DNA of 64,000 bases from Halichondria panicea. Its lineage: Eukaryota; Porifera; Demospongiae; Suberitida; Halichondriidae. The DNA lies in the NCBI RefSeq assembly GCF_963675165.1, contig NC_087381.1, positions 4,961,378 to 5,025,377 on the forward strand. The letters are read 5' to 3'. The translations under genes and the position numbers were made by a program. The notes beneath the pieces are model-generated. The model did not search any database, was not told where the DNA came from, and saw only the letters and a list, made by a program, of their open reading frames with translations. This document shows positions 37,901 to 49,200 of the stretch, one piece after another (position 1 is the stretch's first letter; each line of letters begins with the position of its first letter).

Positions 37901-40900
37901 TGCATTGCTCTAATTAATTAGAGGATCCTAATTAACAGTCATCAGTCATGCATGGTTGAAACATGCATGGTAGGCAACTATAATGTCGAATTTGCTGCAC
38001 CTTGACAAGATGGTCTTGCTCCACTCCATGTTCCCGTGGTGACTGTCCCTCCATTAGTGTCCTCACAAGTCCTGGACCTCTGTCCCACTAGAGCATGGCC
38101 TGGGTAGCAGGTGTAGATATAGCCACTGATCCCAGTCCACCATTCAGTGAGTTTTGCCCTGCCTCTATTCTGACTTCTCCATTGGTTGGTGAGGAAAGTC
38201 CTTTGCAAGTTAGTGCTCCATCTGTATGTATACATTAATTAGTCGCGGTGCTGCTCACTGTGCTGCACAGTGACATATAGATCTAACACTTCTATAGATA
38301 TACATACCAATTATCTCACTACATGTTTATGCATGCTATTATAGCTAATTTTAAAAGTCTATGTCTTATACCTTGTGAGCCAGTGGTGTTCAGGATATTA
38401 CTAACTTGAAGTCTGGTGGCGAATTCTTTCAAGCTTTCCAGCTGTGATGTGAAATTTGTCTTTTTCTTCAAATTTTCCACGTCTTGTTTTAGTGAATCAA
38501 GCTGGTCTGCGTTAGACTCAGCCTGTGGTCTCACGATAACTGTGGCCACCACTACAGCAAGAGCTAGTAGTGCAAGCACTGTCACTACTGCAAAGATTGC
38601 AGTCACGTATGTCTGACTAGAAATCTTCCGTCTCGTGGCTTGCTTAGACCTTTCCATGCTGACAGGTTGTAGGATATTGGTTCTGCTGTCAGGAGTTGAG
38701 TCCTTGACAGTGATGAACTCATACGCTGGGTTCTTCTCCATTGTATCAATTGTCAATAATTATGCAGGTAACTGGCATTGATTTTCGCATCTGAGTCCTT
38801 TATTGTGTACACATTCTCATGGTGGTCATTATGTAAAATTATGTTTTCTATAAGCTTGTTTTATTTTATGATTCCACAAATTGTTGTCTTGCTCCTTTTG
38901 TTTGTTGCTTACGATTTCACAAGCTGTTGATTTCAATTCCAACGGAAAAGTGAGACTATGCAACCAAAAACAAACAGCATGAAATCATCATACCCTAAAG
39001 TCGATTAATTATGGGAACCTGGGATAGTGACAATAAGTCTCAGGCTCACCTGACTAATTAGTTTGTACACTACAGGTGTGATTGGTTTTAAGTTACTTTT
39101 CTGTCTATGGTTTAGGTGTGAAACACATCAAATATCAATTTTGCATGGAGGACCTTTTTACGCCATATCGTATGTATACAAAGATGTAGCTACTGTAAAT
39201 TGTGATCACAATGATGCGTTCACAAGGTAATTGATTGTGTCCAAGTGGCCATTGACACGCGAAAGAGTGGGGAACATGGTACCAGCCTGTTAACTTGGCC
39301 TATGTACACATGTAACACTAAAATTTAGCTAAAGGGATATTCATTGTTGAGCGCCAACCATCAATCGAAATGATTGATTGTGAGTCACTGCATATTCAAC
39401 GACAAACACAAAAAGTAGTGTGGGCTCAGACTAACAAGTCACTTACACCAGTGACTAGCACGCAAAACGAAAGTACAGTGGAACCTCATAAAACAGACAC
39501 CATTGGGGAGGCAATCTTTTGGCCGTTATAGAGAGGTGGTTTTCGTTGAACCACATGTAAGGTCTACAGTAGACTCTCGTTAATTCAGCCACCCTTGGGA
39601 CAGTGCAGCTTGGCCAAGGTGGCTGCATTGCAGAAAATAGCCGCGGCTAAACCTCTTTGCTTGCTGTTGCATGATATGAACTGATTCATTTTGTGTGCTG
39701 TGCACTCCCTTTATAGCCCATGATAAGCTTTATTTGTTGTGTGGTGTTACTATAGCTTAGTAATCAGACAAAATATTAATTCCCATAGCCTCTACATTAA
39801 GAGTGTGTTGTGTCAAGCGTGAGCAATTAATCCGCACACTCTTGTTAATGAGCAATGCTAATTTACTTTTCTCGTTGTCTATACTTCGTACGTTTGTGTG
39901 GGGAACTTTTCGCATGCCTTGTAGTGGCATTGGGTGTGTCTGTCTTACTGAAGGTGCTTAATCTATCATGATGGGGGGGGTTACATGCAGCGTAGCTTGG
40001 TCTGGCATGATGGGGGTGGGCGGGCGGGGGTTGTATGAGGGAGGTTACATGCGGCGTAGCTTGATCTAGCATGATGGGGGTGGGCGGGAGTTGTATGAGG
40101 GAGGTTATATGCGGTGTAGCTTGCTTGATCTAGCATGATGGGGGTGGGCGGGGGTTGTATGATGTATGAGGGAGGTTACATGCGGCGTAGCTTGCTTGAT
40201 CTAGCATGATGGGGGCAGGCGGGCGGGGGTTGTATGAGGGAGGTTACATGCAGCGTAGCTTGGTCTGGCATGATGGAGGTGGGCGGGGGTTGTATGCGGC
40301 ATAGGTAGTGTGGGATGTTGTTGAGACGTGTGGCCCCCTGTTTACCTTTCAATTTATACATAAAATCATATACGCGTTCTATTTTATATACTCCATGCAG
40401 GTATGGCCAGATGTACCAAACCTTTGTCTCTGACTTACGGACAGCAGTGGACGAAATGGTACGTAATCTCTATAGTACTAACATTTCAAACCCCATGCAC
40501 TAGATTGTCAAAGCTAGTGGCTCTTTAGATTATTATTATTGCCTTGTCCCAGTTTTAATATAGCTTCAACTATGACTATATAGTTGAGACTCGGCCTATA
40601 AGAGAGGCATATAAATATACATGTAGAACCAATGCAGGCTTCTGTGTCTATATAGGCAGGGTGTCATACAGGGGGGAAAGGGGGGATACCCCCCCCCCCC
40701 TAAAATTTGCATTCAGGCATACTAACAGGCTACTAAAATAATAGTTGACCTTTTTTTTTAGCAAAATTTTGTAGTTACTTTTCTTATTTCCCCCCTCTGC
40801 TTCAAAATCCTGAATAAGGTACATACACTGTATGTACAATAACATGTAAATAGACTTCATACATGTACATGCAGTTAAATATGTTACCTAACGCATTCAG

Positions 40901-43900
40901 ACGCTTACAATAATTGACCATGCATCCCTCTCTGAAAATGCTCCCAGTCTTTTACCTGTTCTGTTTGCTTCTACTCAGCTAGCGGACGATAGCCTCCTGT
41001 CTCAGCCCCCCTCTGATCAGGGGGATGGTTTGAACACGTCCACGTGCTCATCAGCCACACAATACTTCAACCTTGACGACTCAGCTTGCACCTCTGAGTT
41101 ACTATCAGTTCATCAGACGGGACTCATGTTCATGTCCCCGGAACAGCTGCAGTCTATAGCTGACGCACTGCACGCATCACAATCACTACAGGTGAGGGGA
41201 AGAGTTTTATATGGGGATCGAATGATGGACTACGTGTATACTGTAACACTTTACACTAGCTCTCTTCGAGTAACCAATATATAACCACCAACCGTACAGA
41301 TCCTGTAGCTCGTGTATAGATGCACTACTTTATCCTAGAATGTTTGTAATGAATTGAACGGTAAAAAAATGCATATTGAATACAGAACAGGCTAAGCCGT
41401 TTATAGACAGGTTTCTCATCATTCTCTATAGCTATATCGTTATGTTTGTTGTATATTTCCCTCATAACAGGTTCGTATTGACGGCATGAGACACCTGCTG
41501 CAGTTCCCCAGCGGTGATCTGGTTGGCTGTGATAACTGGACGCCCCTCAACACTGCCGTGCGGAAGTGTCTCATGGACGACAGTAAACAGCTGTCTGTAA
41601 GTGCACTGTGGGCATACATACATACAGATGCTTTCCTGAGGCAAACTCACTGTACGCCTGCATGCAACATACAGGAGCGCACATAATTATACCACCTGCA
41701 CTAACGCACGACTAATAATTCACAGCTTATGTTTTTAGCAGGTGATTAAATAAAATCATAATTATTGTACACAGTGCACTTGCTATTCTTTGCAGGATAT
41801 GTGCCTTGTGTTCTACAACAGGATGTATGCCGCCCACCTATCTACCACCACCAGATGTGTGTACCTCAGTCTGGCCGAGGAGCTGATGACTCATTTCCAT
41901 GGCAATCCTGTCACGGCTGGACCAGGGATTGATGTAGCGAATACCACTAATGCAAAACTGCTAGAGATGGTAAGATGATCAGTCAGAAGTTAATGTATCC
42001 TGCTTTTCAATTAGTTCAGCCCAAGTTTTCATACTGATGATTCGAATCTCTCAATTGCTTTGTGTACAATACACATTGATAGTGAAATCCCTATTCATAT
42101 CCCCCCTGAGTAGAGAGGTCAGCTGGAATGTTAGGTCAGGCACCCAGCAGGTTCCAAATGGACATGCACCCATCAACAATGCCCCCTCTGTATATAATGT
42201 CCTCAACCTCTAAGTGGTATCTTTAAAAAATGAGTGCCGTATAGCGAGTAATTTTCGTTATACAGTAGTGACGTTGAACCTATTGCGGTAGAAAAGGTAG
42301 TTTTAATTTTCGTACAATACGAAAAATACGCACCATACGAAAATAACCCGCTATACGGTATGATTGGTTTTTGCAATTACTACGTCATGTTCACTCGATC
42401 TTTATTCTCCCTCTTTGCTCAGTTTCGACTGCTCAATCACATTCAACACAATCTTCCTTCGTTTTGGCTTCGATACAACGACACAGTTGTCAAGGCCGTC
42501 ATCAGTGTAACCTTTGACCTCCTGACATTAAACCATGCACCTGGGTCTGCTGGTCCGATCTACTTCTTGTCTCTACTTGATCCCCGGGCAATCTGGTTCA
42601 GGAAATGGATGGTGAGAGAAGTGTCGTTAAGTCTGTCTATCTCATTAAAAATAATTATATCTGTGCGTTTTTATCATTATATTTTATGTTGTACATACAC
42701 ACGTAGCTGATTATTGTGTGTGTTTGCAGGTGCATGTATTATTATATGTAGTGCTAACACACATGCATTAATTTAGAGCCTGTATGCGTCAAATATATGA
42801 TACAAGTAGTAGAAGTAAGTAAAAGTACTAAGGAGACTGAAATTGACTTTTATCTTCATGCCCCGCCCCATCCTTACAGCATGGCCAGTACAGCAGGACA
42901 TTTGTTATGGAGGCAATGAGAGAGAATCCGACCATGGTACGTACTTAGTGTAATATGTGATAGTGATTCAACCAGAAAGAATTATTTCATCTGGCTTTTT
43001 AAAGATCTACACTCTTTTACACTTTTTTAATAATGAAAATCCTAACTCAAGTTATGAGCATTTAAATTGAAATTAGCTATTGAAACTGAGTAGTTCATGC
43101 ACTTATGCTATATTTGGCAATGCGTTTCTTCTTTTATCAGAATTTACCTTTGACTTATTGTTGTCCACACGTTGCTCTCGATCGCTGTAGATTCAAGACG
43201 TGGTGTGTCGTTTGATGGGGGCCAAAGCAGTGAGCTCGTCCAAGCCCTCCAAGCAACGCAGTGCTCGGCTCCGGGGGTTAGGTGATGAACAGGTGTACAC
43301 TGACAAGACGCTCGAGTTTGCCAAGTTCACTCACCACCTCAGCTTGTTGGAGAAGCTGCTACTGTACAAAGAGGGGAGGAGAATGTTCCCTGTCACAATC
43401 AAGAAGACCAATGGTGAGGTACTACTTGCAAGTACATAACGCATAATTATTTTAGGGAGCAAAGTTTTGGCTCTTAAACACACAGAGGTGGCCCTTTTTG
43501 GAGAGGTTGTTTTGTAACCATGCAAGCTGTTCATTTGGGACCTGGCCTTGGTAATTATTATCTCGCTGGTCTTCCTTCAGGGGTAGCCGTTATGAGGGAG
43601 TCAGCTAAACCACACCCAAAACGTCATTAATTATCCGGCCGTAATAAACATTTTTTTGCATATAAAACTAGCTTGGGGAAGCCAGTACTGGCCAGTAATG
43701 TATCATTCACGTGGTGTGATTATATATTACATGTACGTAGATCATATAAAACTAGCTTGGGGAAGCCAGTACTGGCCAGTAATGTATCATTCACGTGGTG
43801 TGATTATATATTACATGTACGTAGATCAATATCATTCTCTGCCTCTCCCCTCTCGCTCTCTCTACATTCAGTCTCAGTATCTATCGCTGATGTGCTCTCC

Positions 43901-46178
43901 CACTTGCTGACCCTGCTCTATTCAGTCAACCATAGTAGTAATGATATTCACGACCCTCTCGAAAGCCTCCGCCCTCGTTACGTCATCTCCCACCTCTTTG
44001 AAGAGTTGGCTTCTGGAAACACGGACTGCAGAGAGATGCTATGCGATGTAAGTGTCATCATTTAGTTCGTGTATGCATGTGTACGGTGTATGTTAATTTC
44101 CAAAGAAACATTGCAAAGCTTCAGCACAATTCACAAAACTGCGTGAAGCTAAGTTATTAACTTTTGTAAACATTTGAAAAAAGTACAAAATTTTTTTGCA
44201 ACCTTCTATTATCTCTTTACATTGTGCTACACGGTTACATAAATGATGTGCGTAGGCAGTCACCTAGGAAAGCTTACTATGCATGTTGGCTTGCTAGCTA
44301 CTTTAGTTCGATGCATGCACATGCCATTGCAATGCGCACTATATATACAGTCATGTGGAGCCCATATACATACATGTAACTAAGGTTACGGCACCGTTTG
44401 CTCATTAGTTATTCATGAGCTAGATGTACATGTAGTGATCATGAGCAGCTAGAATGAGGTAAACTTAATGTATGTATAATTAAATCTATAGCTTGCTCAA
44501 GTTCCCGCGAACCAATTTTGTCAGTAAAGCCCCGCTCCGCTTGATTTGTGACGCCCATCGAAGATGAGAGGAGTGTATTTCAGCTGCGGAGTGCTCAGAG
44601 TCAGAAGCACAGAGTGCTGAAGACAACCTGCTTGATGTGGTCTATGTAATGAAGGCAGGCAGGGTGCCATACATGATTTTGAAGTAGAGGGGGGAAATAA
44701 GTAGAACATTTTGCTAAAAAAAGGTCAACTGTTATTTCAATACCCTGTTAGTATGTAAAATTGCCACCTATGGACCCCAACTAGTACCTGAATGCAAATT
44801 TTAGGGGGAGAACTGGAGCCAGGGGGGATATCCCCCTTTCCCCCTGTATGACACCCTGACAGGTCAGAGGAGGTAGGACACGCATCACATGTACTTCAAT
44901 AATTAACAATCCAGGTTTAACCGCAAAGATTTAGACAAGGATTTGTGCATGAAAAGTGATGATCTTTAAGCAGCCAAAACAGCAGCGATCCCACAGTAAT
45001 TTTCTCTAAAATATATGTAGGGTAGTGAAAGGATAGTACCGTATATCTTCTAATTTATCGGACAGCAAAAATAATTATTTTGGAAATTGTCCGGGTATAA
45101 TTGGAACAGATTTTTATAGAGCATGCGAAGTGTCCGGAATAATTAAAACAAGCAAGCAGTTGCATGCGAGCTAGCTAAGTTTAATAGAACAGGGTACGAC
45201 TGAATAGTTGCACTAGCTATCTAAAACTAGCTAATCAAAGCTATCTAACTGCAATACTGTAAGTCTTACTTGCCGTCTATGAATGATAACTCAACTTTTC
45301 AAGGTATTGTCCGAACAAATGTAATATTAAAGTACTGGAGTGTCCGTTGTATTAGAACAACGAAAATTGCCCAAAAGAGTGTCCGGGGTAATTAGAAGTG
45401 TCCGATAAATTAGAAGATATACAGTACTAACTTGTGGATCAGCGATCCCAGTGGGATCCCGAGCTCAATAGCTTGAAATTCACCATCAAACCTAGTGGTT
45501 TTTACTGTACATAATTAATTAAGCTACGGAGAGCTGTCTATATAGGGAGGTTAACTCAGGTTGGTTACCGTCTTCCATAACAGTTTACAATATTCGAGAT
45601 TACTAGAAGGTGATATGAGCTTGCTTGAGAGCACAACATTAGATCTACCACAGGCACCATAGCTACACTGAAATTTGAAAGGTTAGGTCAAGAGCCTAAC
45701 GTAAACATTGTATGCCACACATTCCATTGCCATGTGACTGATGACACATGTCCCGCCTCCTCTGCTGGCAGGTATTCAGTGGAAACAAGTGCAGACAAGA
45801 TGCATTCACTAGTTTACTTTATAAATGGACATCAGTTCAGGGCGGGGGGGGGGATTTTGCCGAGGCAGGACTATGAGTGTGGTTGATTGTAAAGTAGCCA
45901 TTAGTCTGCCCCTCAAACCAGACACCCTCGGAATATTCTTGGCAGGGAGATGTTGAATATATAGAACTGTACCTTTCTCTCCCACGTGATGTTGTTGATA
46001 TCTCACTTTTTTGTAACAAGACACCTTTCTGCTCCGCAAATTGGTCTGTTGACATCATCATGTGTATTTATAGTGATGAATGAGAACATTAATTATTATG
46101 CCTCGGTGCGCATGCGCAAGCATAGGTATACGGTAGTGTGTGTGTGGTGTGTGGTGTGTGTGTGTGTGGTGTGGGGTG

Positions 46179-46209
<31 letters not shown>

Positions 46210-49200
46210 TCAAGAATCAATGAAGTGGCAAGTAAGAGTTTCTATAGGCTTCTAGTCATGTTCTCTTGGATTTTAATGGATTTGCAAAATAATGCTTCGT
46301 TCCTCGAGTTATGCCTAGTTTTGCTTACTTGGAATACCATTGCAGCCTTTTCAGAAGAGCACGTAGCCAAACTTGTTTACCGAGTATTGCTACTCTACTT
46401 AGTAGTTAGCTCTGCACTAGAACGCTAGCTATTGGTAGCCGCAAGAGTGAGAAGAGAGCTGCAAGGCTCTGCTGATGGTAGCCATTAATTTTACACTTGA
46501 ACTTTTGGCATCGATCGTTTTTAACAACAATCATGGTCGATCATTACCCACTCTTTGAATTTGCATGCAGCAAAATTGATCAATGCAAAAATGTTCATCA
46601 TGTGTATATAGTAGCTTTATGTTATGTAGTTTTGGCATCTCCACCGAGGCATCAGTACCTGCATGCGGTGCTTTCATTTTCTTAATTAGCAATTTGTGTT
46701 TGTTGTGGACTACATGGATATATAATAATTATTATACATGTCAAGCATAATTCATTTTTATTTTAGTGATGCTTAGCTGTTTACCTTGCATCATGATACT
46801 GTATACCCTCGCGAAAATACATGCACCCCCGGGCCCCTTTTTCTGCAAGAGCTTTAGGTTTGAGAGGGACAACGAGGTTGATAGTAGTTCATAATAGCAA
46901 ACGTATTTCTTAATGTATACAGGTCCACTGTCAGTCGTATAGAAGGGCCCTCGTGAAGAAGATGTACATGTGTACCGTATGTATCGACACATGTCTGAAG
47001 CCATAACTATTTAATAGAGGGGGACTCTTAGTAAGGTGTGAGTTGCACTCTTAGTAAGGTGTGAGTTGCATATCCTGCCCTGCTATCAATGTGGTTGGTG
47101 TAATGAAAGTAGTCATTAGTCTACCTCATAGCAGGCAGCTTTCTAGCTCTATACGAATCCAATATGAGGTACTGCACCTGGGCATACAAGTGAATCCGAG
47201 GCCATGCTGCATGCATGCCTGGCCACCTAGAACATGATGTTGCAGCTGTAAGAATGCAATATCGAGGTAGTAGTACTGCACCTGAGTGAGACATGCAGGC
47301 AGCCCACAAGTGAAGCCAAGGCCAACCATTATGTCAGAGGAGGTGTGAAGCACTTAACATAATTGTATAGGTATCTGCATCAGCCATGATTAGTGCTGTC
47401 TTTGTTGCATAGTCACATGACCATCTCTATACGTGGATCCATCGATTAATTACACTCTTGATAATAATTATTCAACGGTGCCAGCTGGCTATAATATATA
47501 GATATAGTAATAGAGCAAACGATTGATTTCTATAGCGAACTGAACTAGAGCCGCAAAAGTAAATCTAGCTGCAAGTTGGCATCCATGTCCAGTAATGCAA
47601 GTTGGAACGATTCCTTGGCGTATATGCATGCACTGGTGTTCCAGTTGGAGTTCTATTTCCCTTTCCAGACATACCAATTGGCATTACCGATCTGGTCTCT
47701 CTGTTCATGTGTATCTAGTTGCGTGGGCAACATCCACATCCATTATAGCTATAATTTTTGTTTTAGTGTTTTCTGTTCATCTTGTTTGTTCCTGTGTCTA
47801 TATGGTTATTGATTTAGTATATGATTGTGATTATTATGCAACAGAGACCTATAATTAGGTGCTTCGCACCTCCTCTGACAGTTTCACATATCTGCATGTC
47901 AGACTGAATTAATTTCCCTGCATGGGAATCTTCTCATCATTCTACCCACATGCTTGTATACATGTATAAGGAAACAGTAATTAAAGCACTGAGCAAGTAC
48001 TGTACGTCATAGAACTGTCTTTCATTCTATATATAGCCACGATTCTTATGTACATATCATCATGACGTAAGGGGGTGGTGGTTAATAATTGTGGTCACAT
48101 TAGAGAGTATGTATAGTGCATGGAGGGTCGTAATTTCAATGCACTGCTGCGTAGGGACTTCAATGTGGTGTATAGGTATAAGCAGTCATTAGTCTACTCC
48201 ATAGCAGGCAACTTTCTGGCTCTATATAGGAATACAATAATTATAAGGTACTGCACCTGAGAAACCCAACAGTACATGTGAAGCCAAGGCAAGGGATGTT
48301 GCGGGCACTTTTACTCTGTGGGTGATGAGCCATCCAGGCAACCCACAATACTGTCATATTATTTTTACACATGTATAATTTATAAGGAAACAGTAATTAC
48401 TTCCTGTATGCAATAGTGTAGTATGCATAGAACTGACTTTCATTTTTCAGCTTACTATAGCCATGATTCTGATGTAATATTATTATCATTACGTAAGGGG
48501 TATTATACAGGGGGGGGGGGGGGTGGGGGTCAATAGATCGTGGTCACGTTTGAGACTATTTAGTGGAGCGTCGTGATTTCAGACCAGCAAAATTGCCAAG
48601 TGCAAAAATAATATCACAAATCTCTCTGTGCCTGGGTTTGATTGGCATTGCTTTAGCTGCACCTGCAGTTGTACCGCTAACAAGCAAAGATGCTGCCCTC
48701 CCTAACATAACCGACTGGATGAAAAATGGATTATTTGAACGTGATTTGAAACTCTCAAAAGAATTTATCTTGGACCACTACAACTTCAGCAGTATTCCTG
48801 GTGGAGAGAAGCTTCGGGACTTGCTTATTGAAAAGGATGATCGATCCAATTCCTCAAAACGTATCGAGCGACGTGGGGCCGTAAAAAAAGGAGCGATTAA
48901 TCTATGGACTGACGGTATTGTACGATATCGAATTTCAAGCGGCATCTCGCAGTCAACTGCAGCATTGATCAGAAGAGCCATGGATCATTTTGAAGATCAT
49001 ACCTGCTTGAGTTTTGTTACCGCTAACTCGGGAGATTACATCGACTTTGTCAACACTGACAGTAGATGCTACTCATGGATTGGAAGACGTGGCGGAAGGC
49101 AAGTGATTAACTTAGAGTCCACAGGATGCGAACATTTTGGAGTTGTTGTTCATGAGATTGGTCATGCGATTGGTTTTTGGCACGAACAGAGTCGACCGGA

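Noticed and set aside
24892..46677. CRISPR-like or satellite array from the CCTCGGTG repeats
   Set aside because: Copies are about 550 bases, mostly dispersed and in both orientations; no regular spacers.
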